A stretch of 64,000 nt of DNA, taken from NCBI RefSeq assembly GCF_001426265.1, contig NZ_LMDG01000035.1, positions 186,001 to 250,000 on the forward strand, in the 5' to 3' direction. Origin of the DNA: Rhizobium sp. Root1220. Its GTDB lineage: Bacteria > Pseudomonadota > Alphaproteobacteria > Rhizobiales > Rhizobiaceae. The translations under genes and the position numbers were made by a program. The notes beneath the pieces are model-generated. The model did not search any database. It was not told the DNA's origin and worked only from the letters and a program-made list of their open reading frames with translations. Of this stretch, positions 1-8,261 are shown piece by piece (the first letter of the stretch is position 1; each line of letters begins with the position of its first letter).

Positions 1-191
1 TACTCGATCTGACCCGGGATATGGGTGTCAACGAAGCCGGGGTCGATCTCGTCATGGACCTGATTGACCAGATCCACGGGCTACGGGGAACACTTCGCGA
101 AATGCTCGCTGCCATGGAACAGCAGGATGAGGAAGTGAAGCGCAGGCTTCGCGGCAAACTCGATGAACTCCGCGGGGTGCGCGGTCTCTGA
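1..191 (+). CDS. cbpM: CbpM-like chaperone modulator, C-terminal part
   Basis: The window opens inside a reading frame (first full codon at base 3) that ends with TGA at 189-191. The visible 62 residues are a charged, helical tail rich in Leu, Glu and Arg (for example LDLTRDMGVNEAGVDLVMDL). This matches the coiled C-terminal half of the MerR-like CbpM family, which binds the J-domain protein CbpA and modulates its DnaK co-chaperone activity in the cytoplasm. The N-terminal half, and probably a cbpA gene upstream, lie outside the window. A generic MerR-type regulator tail is the main alternative. Confidence 0.6.
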   Translation, partial: LDLTRDMGVNEAGVDLVMDLIDQIHGLRGTLREMLAAMEQQDEEVKRRLRGKLDELRGVRGL

Positions 192-217
192 CACCGCAAC
201 ATGCAAGGGAGGCGGAA

Positions 218-718
218 TTGACGCACGATCACAACAACGGTGACGGTGATCCCCAACACGAGCATCCTGCCATCGACTGGCGGGACAACGGCGTGAAGGT
301 CATCCCCGGAAATTCACTCGACCCCAATACAGCACAGACCCCGGGAATGAACCGGGCCACGGCGATCAACAATGCCCGCGCGGGCGCCGAAAAGATCTGG
401 GCCGGAACAGTCACTATCCATGCCAACGCCAAGACCGGTGCGCACCATCATGGCGACCTCGAAAGCATTATCTACGTGGTGAAGGGCAAAGCGCGAATGC
501 GCTGGGGCGAGCACCTGGAATATACCGCCGAAGCCGGACCGGGCGATTTCATATACGTTCCGCCCTTCGTGCCGCATCAGGAAATCAATGCCAGCCGCGA
601 CGAAACACTGGAATGCGTCCTGGTCCGCTCGGGGCAGGATCCCGTTGTCGTTAACCTCGACATCGAGCCGGTCGAGAAGCCTGAGAACGTTCCGTGGATC
701 GATCCGATCCACAAATAG
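218..718 (+). CDS. Cupin-domain protein (166 aa)
   Basis: The start is a TTG preceded by a strong AGGGAGG ribosome-binding site at 207-213, only 26 bases after the CbpM-like stop. It encodes a small single-domain cupin. Cupin motif 1 is seen as His76-His78 with Glu82 followed by a Gly-rich turn (HHHGDLE...VVKGKARMRWG). Motif 2 is PGDFIYVPPFVPH with His120. These residues normally bind one metal ion in the beta-barrel. The N-terminal 50 residues are acidic and His-rich and belong to no domain I recognise. Cupins of this size range from dioxygenases to isomerases and sugar-binding proteins, so the substrate is unknown. It has no signal peptide and is probably cytoplasmic. Confidence 0.75.
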   Translation: MTHDHNNGDGDPQHEHPAIDWRDNGVKVIPGNSLDPNTAQTPGMNRATAINNARAGAEKIWAGTVTIHANAKTGAHHHGDLESIIYVVKGKARMRWGEHLEYTAEAGPGDFIYVPPFVPHQEINASRDETLECVLVRSGQDPVVVNLDIEPVEKPENVPWIDPIHK

Positions 719-726
719 CGCCTCGA

Positions 727-1932
727 CTACAGCGAGTCCTTGAGGATCGCGGCGAAGCGAGGGTCGAATGCACGGCTGATCGGATCGGCAGCCGCCCCCA
801 GCGCCACGGCCCATGGGTCGGTCATGCCAAGCTGGAACCGTGGAATCGATCGGTTCGGTCGGTCCGCGATCGACGGAAGGAGGGGTTCCATCGCCTCGAC
901 GAGGCGTCTCGCCAGCGCCTCCGGCGCACCGCCGCAAAGAATAACAGTCTGCGGATCGAATATGGTCTCTAGCAGGTGCAGGCTCCAGCGCAGATCCGTG
1001 ACTGCTTCCTCGATCCAGGAGAGTATCCTCGGATCATTCCTGGAGGCGAGATCATTGACCTTGGCGTAAAGGGAGGGATCCGCCGGATCGATCGTTAGAT
1101 GCTGGTACAGCGACGCGAGCGAGGCGCGGTGCTCGAGCGGTGTAGGGTGACCACTGGCGGACAGCAGCGCCATGCCGATCTCACCGGCATTGCCGTTCGC
1201 CCCGCTATAGAGTTCGCCTCCCAGGATCAGGCCGGCGCCGATGCCGTATCCTAGATAAAGGCAAACTGCGTGATCGAGCCCATGTGCGGCGCCGACCATG
1301 CGCTCCGCGGTGGCGCAGGCGGCCGCGTCATTCTGCAGGCCGACGTTCAGTCCCGTTCCCGCCGCCAATGTTTCAAGCAATGGAAACTGCTGCCATGCCG
1401 CCATCATCCAGGGATCGTCTCCGGCGGTCGCCACGCCGAAAGGACCCGGCATGGCCGCCCCGAGGCCGACCAGCCGACGCTCCGACTGAACCACCAGAGC
1501 CCCCAGCTCCCGGCGGACGGTCCCAACCAGATCGAGGATGACCGTGACGCCGCTCGACGGCCCATCCGGCGGCAGGTTCGCTTCGGCACGGGTGAGGATA
1601 TTTCCGACCAGATCGACGGCGATCGCCCGCGTGACGTGGCGATCGATCTGGAGACCGATTGCAAAGGCTCCTTCCGGGACAAGCCGATAAGGCGTCGAGG
1701 GCTGGCCCCTGCCCTTGCGGACAACCTCCTGCGCGGTCACGAGCCCGTCCCGTTCGAGTTCATCGATGATGTTCGACACCGTCTGCTTCGTGAGCTTCGA
1801 TGCGCGCGCCAGGTCGGCTCTGGAGAGCGCTCCATTCACCCTGAGGGCATCAATCATCACACGCCGGTTGTGGGCGCTGGTGCCTTCGTGATTGGTGCCG
1901 CTCTTGGCCCTTATCGGCCGCGCTTCGTTCAT
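727..1932 (-). CDS. ROK-family transcriptional repressor
   Basis: 401 aa, ATG start with GAGGGAA upstream. Residues about 20-75 form a winged helix (SRADLARASKLTKQTVSNII), and residues 90-390 a ROK sugar-kinase-like fold with the GIGAGLILGG loop and a GEIG element. The usual ROK zinc motif CxCGxxGC is missing and the GEIGH histidine is Met (GEIGM). Effector sensing may therefore differ from NagC/XylR-type members, and kinase activity is unlikely. The gene is divergent from the sugar ABC operon that starts at 2159. A perfect palindrome in the shared promoter region makes it the likely repressor of that operon and of itself. The effector is probably the imported sugar derivative or its phosphate. 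Confidence 0.85.
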   Translation of the reverse strand: MNEARPIRAKSGTNHEGTSAHNRRVMIDALRVNGALSRADLARASKLTKQTVSNIIDELERDGLVTAQEVVRKGRGQPSTPYRLVPEGAFAIGLQIDRHVTRAIAVDLVGNILTRAEANLPPDGPSSGVTVILDLVGTVRRELGALVVQSERRLVGLGAAMPGPFGVATAGDDPWMMAAWQQFPLLETLAAGTGLNVGLQNDAAACATAERMVGAAHGLDHAVCLYLGYGIGAGLILGGELYSGANGNAGEIGMALLSASGHPTPLEHRASLASLYQHLTIDPADPSLYAKVNDLASRNDPRILSWIEEAVTDLRWSLHLLETIFDPQTVILCGGAPEALARRLVEAMEPLLPSIADRPNRSIPRFQLGMTDPWAVALGAAADPISRAFDPRFAAILKDSL

Positions 1933-1954
1933 GTCGAATTCCCTCTTGACAGCA

Positions 1955-1997
1955 ATTAGATATTGAAGAAGAAATAAGTCAAGACAATTGACTTATT
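1955..1997. promoter_or_regulatory. ROK operator overlapping the regulator promoter
   Basis: A perfect 10-bp inverted repeat lies at 1973-1997: AATAAGTCAA, 5-base spacer, TTGACTTATT. On the minus strand TTGACT (1982-1977) and TCTAAT (1960-1955), 16 bases apart, read as a -35/-10 pair for the ROK gene, so the operator covers the -35 box. A second short palindrome, GTTCC-AG-GGAAC, lies at 2011-2022. No clear plus-strand promoter is visible between here and the start at 2159. Confidence 0.6.
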
Positions 1998-2158
1998 AAG
2001 GAACCGAAGAGTTCCAGGGAACGAAGCGGGCCGCCAAAAGGCTCCGACGACGCTCCGAAATATGGCAGCCGGCAAGCCGGGTGTCGTTACGACAGCCGAT
2101 GGCGACGCCTTGTCGCCAGCGGAAATCGCGTGAATGTCAAAAAACACTGGAGGCTGGA

Positions 2159-3397
2159 ATGTTGAAATCCCTAAACGAGACACTGCTCGGCGCAGCATTG
2201 ATCGGCGCATCCTTCGCACCGCATGCCTTTGCCGAAACGACGATCAATGCGCTGTTCATGGCGCAGGCTGCCTACAGCGAGGCGGACGTCCGCGCCATGA
2301 CCGAGGCTTTCGCCAAGGCGAACCCTGACGTCAAGGTCAATCTCGAATTCGTTCCCTATGAAGGCCTGCACGACAAGACCGTGCTGGCACAGGGATCCGG
2401 CGGTGGATACGATGTCGTCCTGTTCGACGTGATCTGGCCGGCCGAATACGCCACCAACAAGGTGCTTGTCGACGTCTCCTCGCGAATTGACGACGACATG
2501 AAGAAGGGCGTCCTGCCGGGCGCGTGGACCACCGTTCAGTATGACGGCAAGTCCTATGGCATGCCGTGGATCCTCGACACCAAATACCTCTTCTATAACA
2601 AGGAAATCCTTGAAAAGGCCGGCATCAAAGCCCCTCCGAAGACCTGGGACGAATTGACGGAGCAGGCTAAGACCATCAAGGACAAGGGTCTGCTGGCAAC
2701 GCCGATCGCCTGGAGCTGGTCGCAGGCGGAAGCCGCGATCTGCGACTACACGACGCTGGTCAGCGCCTACAAGGGCGACTTCCTGAAGGACGGCAAGCCG
2801 GACTTCCAGAACGGTGGCGGTCTCGACGCGCTGAACTACATGGTCTCCAGCTACAAATCCGGCCTGACCAACCCGAATTCCAAGGAATTCCTCGAAGAAG
2901 ACGTCCGCAAGGTCTTCCAAAACGGTGATGCCGCCTTCGCGCTGAACTGGACCTACATGTACAACATGGCCAACGACCCGAAGGACAGCAAGGTCGCAGG
3001 CAAGGTCGGCGTCGTTCCGGCCCCGGGTGTTGCGGGCAAGAGCGAAGCCTCGGCCGTCAACGGCTCCATGGGGCTCGGCATCACCGCCGCCAGCAAGCAT
3101 CCCGACGAGGCCTGGAAGTACATCACCTTCATGACGTCGCAGGCGACACAGAACCAGTATGCCAAACTCAGCCTGCCGATCTGGGCCTCATCCTACGAGG
3201 ACCCCGCGGTGACGAAGGGCCAGGAGGAACTGATCTCCGCCGCCAAGATCGGTCTCGCCGCCATGTATCCGCGCCCGACGACGCCGAAGTACCAGGAACT
3301 CTCGACCGCGCTTCAGCAAGCGATCCAGGAATCGCTGCTTGGCCAGTCGTCGCCTGAAGACGCGCTGAAGTCCGCCGCGGAAAACAGCGGCCTCTGA
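2159..3397 (+). CDS. Sugar ABC transporter, periplasmic binding protein (family 1)
   Basis: 412 aa. The start chosen is the ATG at 2159, with GGAGG at 2149-2153, rather than the in-frame start further upstream. It gives a clean Sec signal peptide cleaved after AFA near residue 25. The mature part is a two-lobe family-1 solute-binding protein (the MalE/UgpB class), with the usual opening (...INALFMAQAAYSEAD) and a Trp/Tyr-rich pocket. It should capture a carbohydrate-like ligand in the periplasm and pass it to the permeases encoded next. A strong hairpin follows the stop. The ligand cannot be read from the sequence; the linked SIS and PfkB genes suggest an amino-sugar or fructosamine. Confidence 0.85.
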   Translation: MLKSLNETLLGAALIGASFAPHAFAETTINALFMAQAAYSEADVRAMTEAFAKANPDVKVNLEFVPYEGLHDKTVLAQGSGGGYDVVLFDVIWPAEYATNKVLVDVSSRIDDDMKKGVLPGAWTTVQYDGKSYGMPWILDTKYLFYNKEILEKAGIKAPPKTWDELTEQAKTIKDKGLLATPIAWSWSQAEAAICDYTTLVSAYKGDFLKDGKPDFQNGGGLDALNYMVSSYKSGLTNPNSKEFLEEDVRKVFQNGDAAFALNWTYMYNMANDPKDSKVAGKVGVVPAPGVAGKSEASAVNGSMGLGITAASKHPDEAWKYITFMTSQATQNQYAKLSLPIWASSYEDPAVTKGQEELISAAKIGLAAMYPRPTTPKYQELSTALQQAIQESLLGQSSPEDALKSAAENSGL

Positions 3398-3405
3398 TAC
3401 TGCCT

Positions 3406-3430
3406 CCAGGCGGCCGGCAAGGCCGCCTGG
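3406..3430 (+). promoter_or_regulatory. Intercistronic hairpin after binding-protein gene
   Basis: A perfect 10-bp stem, CCAGGCGGCC / GGCCGCCTGG, with loop GGCAA starts 8 bases after the stop. There is no T-run after it. It is more likely an mRNA-stabilising or partial-attenuation element, favouring high binding-protein expression over permeases, than a full terminator. Confidence 0.5.
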
Positions 3431-3468
3431 TCCCCCGTTCCATTCCGATGAACTTGAGAGGGCGCCTT

Positions 3469-4353
3469 ATGTCCGGCACCTGGATGACAACCCGTGCGTG
3501 GCTCTTGATGCTGCCGCTGCTCGTGGTGATGATTGCCGTCATCGGATGGCCGTTGATTGATACCGTCGGCCTCTCCTTCACCGATGCCAAGTTGGTCGGT
3601 ACAGCGGGCAATTTCGTCGGCATCGACAACTACGTGAAGATGATTTCCGGCACTAACTTCCAGCGTACGCTTGTCACGACGACGTGGTTCGCGGTCGTTT
3701 CGGTTGCAGCTGAAATGGTCATCGGCGTCCTGGCCGCGCTTCTTCTCAACCAGAATTTCCACGGCCGTGCTGTCCTTCGCGCCCTGATGATCCTCCCCTG
3801 GGCGTTGCCGACCGTCGTCAACGCCACGCTCTGGCGCCTGATCTACAATCCGGAGTATGGTGCACTGAATGCAGCGCTCACTCAACTCGGCCTTATCGAC
3901 GCCTATCGTTCCTGGCTCGGCGAACCCGGGACCGCGCTTGCGGCGCTGATCGTCGCCGATTGCTGGAAGAATTTTCCGTTGGTGGCCCTGATCGCCCTTG
4001 CCGCCCTGCAGGCTGTCCCGCGCGACATCACGGCAGCCTCGCTGGTCGATGGTGCCGGCCCGGTTTCTCGGTTTCGCTTCGTCATCCTGCCCTATCTCGC
4101 CGGGCCTTTGATGGTCGCGCTGGTACTGCGCACGATCGAGGCATTCAAGGTCTTCGACATCATTTGGGTCATGACGCGCGGCGGCCCGGCCAACAGCACG
4201 CGCACCCTTTCGATCCTTGTCTATCAGGAGGCGTTCTCCTTCCAGCGGGCGGGCTCAGGCGCATCACTTGCGCTGATCGTAACACTGCTGGTGACGGTGC
4301 TTGCCGCAGCCTACGCCGCCCTTGTCCGCAAGACCGCCGGGAGTGCCGCCTGA
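3469..4353 (+). CDS. Sugar ABC transporter permease (MalF/UgpA type)
   Basis: 294 aa from the ATG at 3469, preferred over the ATG at 3448 because GAGAGGGC sits 7-8 bases upstream. The first membrane helix (WLLMLPLLVVMIAVIGWPL) is followed by five more. The cytoplasmic EAA-type coupling loop, ITAASLVDGAGPVSRFRFVI, contacts the ATPase. It forms the inner-membrane channel together with the permease at 4353, which its stop codon overlaps (TGATG). Membership of the carbohydrate uptake type 1 family is clear; the substrate is not. Confidence 0.87.
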   Translation: MSGTWMTTRAWLLMLPLLVVMIAVIGWPLIDTVGLSFTDAKLVGTAGNFVGIDNYVKMISGTNFQRTLVTTTWFAVVSVAAEMVIGVLAALLLNQNFHGRAVLRALMILPWALPTVVNATLWRLIYNPEYGALNAALTQLGLIDAYRSWLGEPGTALAALIVADCWKNFPLVALIALAALQAVPRDITAASLVDGAGPVSRFRFVILPYLAGPLMVALVLRTIEAFKVFDIIWVMTRGGPANSTRTLSILVYQEAFSFQRAGSGASLALIVTLLVTVLAAAYAALVRKTAGSAA

Positions 4354-5198
4354 TGGAACGCAGAAGCCCTGTCTTCACCGCCTTCATCCATGCCTGCGCG
4401 CTGCTTCTGGCGGCCGTCATCCTGGCGCCGATCCTGTGGCTCTTCATCATGAGCATCTCGCCGGCTGCCGATCTTGCAGCAAAACCGCTTCGGTGGTGGC
4501 CGCAGTCGGCGGACTTCTCCCGCTATGGCATCCTGCTCTCAACGCTGGAAAACAGCGCCGGCGCCGCCTTTACCTCATCGCTGCGAAATAGCATCGAGGT
4601 GGCGGCCATGGCGACGATCGCGGCAATCGCGCTCGCCATCCCCGCCGGCTGGGCCGTTTCGCGCACACCCTCGGTGGGCTGGTCGTTGTCGATGGTGATT
4701 GCCACCTACATGCTGCCACCGGTGGCACTCGCCGTGCCGCTATACATGGGCCTCGCGCATCTCGGCATGCTGAACAACGTCTTCGGCCTCGCGCTGGTGT
4801 ACCTGACGATCCTCGCACCCTTCACCACATGGCTGATGAAATCGGGTTTCGATTCGATTCCGAAGGAAATCGAAGCTGCGGCGATGATCGATGGCGCGGG
4901 CCTGTTCCAGACCTTGCGGATCATCACGCTGCCGCTTGCCATGCCGGTCATGGCCACTTCGGCGCTGTTCGCTTTTCTGCTCGCCTGGGACGAATTTTTC
5001 TATGCGCTGCTGTTCACCTCCGACCAGCGCGCCAAGACACTCACGGTCGCCATTGCCGATCTGGCCGGCGGCCGTGTCTCTGATTACGGACTGATCGCGA
5101 CCGCCGGTGTGCTGGCCGCCCTGCCACCGGTGTTGGTCGGTCTCGTCATGCAACGTGCCCTGATTTCGGGGCTGACAAGCGGCGGCGTCAAGGGATGA
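4353..5198 (+). CDS. Sugar ABC transporter permease (MalG/UgpE type)
   Basis: 281 aa. The start codon overlaps the preceding stop (TGATG), so the two permeases are translationally coupled. There are six predicted membrane helices, the first near residues 10-32 (ACALLLAAVILAPILWLFIM). The coupling loop EIEAAAMIDGAGLFQTLRII is near residue 180. It pairs with the 3469 permease as the inner-membrane translocation pore. It ends in an ATGA overlap with the SIS-domain gene, which shows that transport and metabolism of the ligand are one transcription unit. Confidence 0.87.
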   Translation: MERRSPVFTAFIHACALLLAAVILAPILWLFIMSISPAADLAAKPLRWWPQSADFSRYGILLSTLENSAGAAFTSSLRNSIEVAAMATIAAIALAIPAGWAVSRTPSVGWSLSMVIATYMLPPVALAVPLYMGLAHLGMLNNVFGLALVYLTILAPFTTWLMKSGFDSIPKEIEAAAMIDGAGLFQTLRIITLPLAMPVMATSALFAFLLAWDEFFYALLFTSDQRAKTLTVAIADLAGGRVSDYGLIATAGVLAALPPVLVGLVMQRALISGLTSGGVKG

Positions 5199-6217
5199 TC
5201 ATGACCCAGCAAAACACACGACCCGTCGGCCTCGTTGCAATCGACCGGGAGATGGCACGCCAACACGACGATGCTCTGGCTTCCTACGAAAACGCGAAGG
5301 CTGTCGCCGAGACAGTCGCGGTATCGTTGAGAAAAACCGGCAAACTGCTGCTGCTCGGCATGGGCGGCTCACACGCAGTCGGCCGCGCCGTCGAACCGCT
5401 TTATCGCGGACTCGGCATCGATGCGATTGCCCTGCCGCTGTCCGAGCAATTGGGACAACCGCTCTCGCTCGACGGGCGCACCGTTCTCGTGACCTCCCAA
5501 TCGGGCGAAAGTGCGGAAGTCGTCCGCTGGTTCAACGAAACCGGCGGTAGGACGGACACGTTCGGCCTGACGCTCGAAGGCGGATCATTCCTTGCCCGTT
5601 CAGCGACGTCGCTGATCGGTGCCGGCGGCACGGAACTGGCATTTGCGGCAACCCGCAGCCTGACGGTCAGCTTTGCGCTCCATCTCGCCGTCCTCGCCGC
5701 TCTCGGCGAGGATCCCGCGGAAGCGCTTGCCGCACTGGCATCTCCAGAAACGCCCGCCATCGAGGCCGCGCTGGCTTCGCTGGAAGACGTCGCCACAGCC
5801 GTGACATCCGGGCGCCGCCTGCAGGGCGTTGCCGAAGCGTTGGCGCTTGGTCTCACCGAGCTTTCGCGCCTTCCCTGCTTTTCGCTGGAGGGCGGTCAGC
5901 TGCGGCATGGACCCATGGAAATGCTGGGGCCAAAAATCGGAGTCATTCTCTTCCGTGGCAAGGACGATACGACAAGCCTTGTCACCGCAATGGCCGTTTC
6001 CGCAGTTGAAACGGGCGCTCCGGTGGTCGTCTTCGACGCGTCCGGCGAAGATCCGGTTGAAGGCGCGGTGACCGTAGGCTTCAAGCCAGCCACGGGGCTA
6101 GCGGCCGTCTTCTCGATGCTCCCGACGGCGCAGCGATTGATGATCGCCTTTGCCGATGCGCGTGTCGAGAATGCCGGAACGCCGGTGCGCACCACCAAGA
6201 TCACCCGGAGCGAATAA
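5195..6217 (+). CDS. SIS-domain sugar-phosphate deglycase/isomerase-like protein
   Basis: 340 aa, starting at the ATG in the ATGA overlap; a second ATG two codons later is also possible. Two SIS (sugar isomerase) domains are present. The first has LLLLGMGGSHAVG and the phosphosugar-binding SQSGES loop. The second has the GlmS/FrlB-like RHGPME element near residue 238. Enzymes of this group act on aldose/ketose 6-phosphates carrying an amino substituent: GlmS isomerase, AgaS deaminase, FrlB deglycase. There is no glutaminase domain, so it is not GlmS. Its place between the permeases and a PfkB kinase parallels FrlB, which splits fructoselysine 6-phosphate into glucose 6-phosphate and the free amine. 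The exact reaction is inferred. Confidence 0.75.
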   Translation: MIMTQQNTRPVGLVAIDREMARQHDDALASYENAKAVAETVAVSLRKTGKLLLLGMGGSHAVGRAVEPLYRGLGIDAIALPLSEQLGQPLSLDGRTVLVTSQSGESAEVVRWFNETGGRTDTFGLTLEGGSFLARSATSLIGAGGTELAFAATRSLTVSFALHLAVLAALGEDPAEALAALASPETPAIEAALASLEDVATAVTSGRRLQGVAEALALGLTELSRLPCFSLEGGQLRHGPMEMLGPKIGVILFRGKDDTTSLVTAMAVSAVETGAPVVVFDASGEDPVEGAVTVGFKPATGLAAVFSMLPTAQRLMIAFADARVENAGTPVRTTKITRSE

Positions 6218-6218
6218 C

Positions 6219-7148
6219 ATGCGGCCCCTCGCTGTCATCGGCAATGTCAACGTCGATCTCATTCTCGGCCCTGCAGCTCCCTGGCCGAAGGCAGGAACGG
6301 AGATCATCGTCGACCACGACGAGTTGCGCGTCGGCGGAGCCGCCGGAAACAGCGCCCTTGCCTGGGAAGCGCTCGGGGTCGAGTTCGAGATCGCCGCGAA
6401 TGTCGGCAACGACCAGTTCGGCCGCTGGCTGAGCGAGGCCTTCGGCGGACGCGCTGCTAAATGGCCGGTGCGACCGGAGGGAACGACGTTATCGGTCGGC
6501 ATTACGCATCCGGACGGCGAGCGCACGTTCTTTACCACGCGCGGACATCTGCCCCGCTTCAGCCTCGCTGATGTCTTCGCTGTCCTGGACGATACAAGGC
6601 TTTCGGGCGGTTACGCGCTGCTTTGCGGCTCGTTCCTCACGGACGAACTAACGCAGGAATACGATGCCTTTTTCGACTGGGCGGACAAGCACGCCGTAAC
6701 CGTTGCGCTCGACACCGGCTGGCCGCTCGAAGGCTGGACGGTCGAAAATTGCGACGCCACGCGGGACTGGCTTTCGCGTTGCGGGATTGCGCTTCTGAAC
6801 GAGGTCGAGTCGACCATGCTCGCAGGCCTTGAAGATCCGATCGAGGCGGCCCGTGAAATCCGATCGCACATGCCCGAAGGCGCGATCGTCGTCGTCAAGC
6901 GCGGCCCGGATGGAGCGCTTGCAATCGGCTCTGACGGCCAGCTGGTTTCGGTGGCGGCTCCTTCCGTTAGGGTAGTCGATACGATCGGCGCAGGCGATGT
7001 CTTCAACGCCGCATTTCTCGCGGCACTTGCCGACGGCAAGTCCGTTTCTGCCTGCCTGTCAGCCGGCACCACGGTCGCGTCGCGGGCCATTTCCACCCTC
7101 CCCCGCAGCTATGGCGGACAAACAGCTTCCGAGGAGACCGTTCGATGA
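6219..7148 (+). CDS. PfkB-family carbohydrate kinase
   Basis: 309 aa from the ATG one base after the SIS-gene stop (TAACATG). The N-terminal ribokinase-family opening is VIGNVNVDLILG, the glycine patch is VGGAAGNSALAW, and the C-terminal PfkB signature is DTIGAGDVFNAAFL, where the Asp is the catalytic base. It should phosphorylate the imported sugar or sugar derivative with ATP in the cytoplasm, giving the substrate of the SIS protein. In the Bacillus frl operon the PfkB kinase FrlD plays this role. A ribokinase, fructokinase or other sugar kinase remains possible. It ends in an ATGA overlap with the ATPase gene. Confidence 0.82.
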   Translation: MRPLAVIGNVNVDLILGPAAPWPKAGTEIIVDHDELRVGGAAGNSALAWEALGVEFEIAANVGNDQFGRWLSEAFGGRAAKWPVRPEGTTLSVGITHPDGERTFFTTRGHLPRFSLADVFAVLDDTRLSGGYALLCGSFLTDELTQEYDAFFDWADKHAVTVALDTGWPLEGWTVENCDATRDWLSRCGIALLNEVESTMLAGLEDPIEAAREIRSHMPEGAIVVVKRGPDGALAIGSDGQLVSVAAPSVRVVDTIGAGDVFNAAFLAALADGKSVSACLSAGTTVASRAISTLPRSYGGQTASEETVR

Positions 7149-8215
7149 GCGCGCTCGAGATCCAGAACATCCGCAAGACGTACGGCGAGGTCGAGACGCT
7201 GAAAGGCATCGACATCGCCCTTGAGAGCGGCGAATTCCTGGTTCTGCTGGGCTCGTCTGGTTGCGGCAAGTCCACCCTGTTGAACATCATTGCGGGCTTG
7301 GCTGAGGCAACGAGCGGCGATGTGCGTATCGGCACCCGCTCGGTACTTGGCGTGCATCCGAAGGATCGCGACATCGCCATGGTGTTCCAGTCTTACGCGC
7401 TCTACCCGAATCTGACGGTTCACCGGAACATCGGCTTCGGCCTGGAGATGCGCAAGGTTCCGGCCGACGAGCGCGACAAGGCCGTGCGCGACGCCGCCAA
7501 GCTACTTCAGATCGAAAGCCTACTCGATCGCAAGCCCAGCCAGCTGTCCGGCGGTCAGCGTCAGCGCGTGGCCATCGGCCGGGCGCTGGTGCGCAAGCCG
7601 CAAGTATTCCTCTTCGATGAACCGTTGTCGAACCTTGACGCCAAGTTGCGCATGGAGATGCGCACCGAACTCAAGCGTCTGCACCAGATGCTGAGGACGA
7701 CCGTCGTTTACGTCACACATGATCAGATCGAGGCGATGACCCTTGCGACCCGCATCGCCGTCATGCGCGACGGCCGTATCGAACAGCTCGGCACACCGGC
7801 CGAGATCTACGACCGTCCGGCAACGCTCTACGTCGCGACCTTCGTTGGCGCCCCGCCGATGAACCTGTTGAACGTGACGATGAGGGGCGGCGGCCTGGAA
7901 ATCGACGGCTCGGAGATCGTCCTGCCGTTGCCAGCTGATCTGACGACGCAACCAAAAGACGGGCAGAAGCTGGTTCTCGGGCTGCGCCCGGAAGCGCTGC
8001 GGCTTGGCGGTGGCGGAACGACAATTGCTGCGAATTGCGAGGTCGCCGAACTTACTGGCCCCGAACTTGTCGTAACGGCCTTCGTTGGTGTTCAGCGGCT
8101 GATGGCCTGCCTGCCAGCCCGCACGCCATTGGACAGCGGTCAGGCGTTGGCGCTTTCCGTCGACCGCGAGGCGATACACCTCTTTGATCCGGCTACCGGG
8201 CTGCGTTTCGACTGA
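7145..8215 (+). CDS. Sugar ABC transporter ATP-binding protein (UgpC/MsmK type)
   Basis: 356 aa, ATGA overlap with the kinase gene. It shows Walker A GSSGCGKST (about 36-44), Q-loop FQSYALYP, signature LSGGQRQRV (about 134), Walker B VFLFDEP (about 154) and H-loop THD. A C-terminal OB-fold/TOBE region of about 110 residues is typical of carbohydrate importers. It energises uptake through the two permeases. This is the last gene of the operon that begins at 2159; the next gene is convergent nadC. Confidence 0.9.
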   Translation: MSALEIQNIRKTYGEVETLKGIDIALESGEFLVLLGSSGCGKSTLLNIIAGLAEATSGDVRIGTRSVLGVHPKDRDIAMVFQSYALYPNLTVHRNIGFGLEMRKVPADERDKAVRDAAKLLQIESLLDRKPSQLSGGQRQRVAIGRALVRKPQVFLFDEPLSNLDAKLRMEMRTELKRLHQMLRTTVVYVTHDQIEAMTLATRIAVMRDGRIEQLGTPAEIYDRPATLYVATFVGAPPMNLLNVTMRGGGLEIDGSEIVLPLPADLTTQPKDGQKLVLGLRPEALRLGGGGTTIAANCEVAELTGPELVVTAFVGVQRLMACLPARTPLDSGQALALSVDREAIHLFDPATGLRFD

Positions 8216-8261
8216 CGCTGGGCAACAAAGACCAGACAGCCATCGATACCAACGACCTCAA

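Noticed and set aside
727..1932. ROK protein as a sugar kinase
   Set aside because: It has an N-terminal winged helix and lacks the zinc motif and catalytic context; its divergent position and the palindrome support a repressor.
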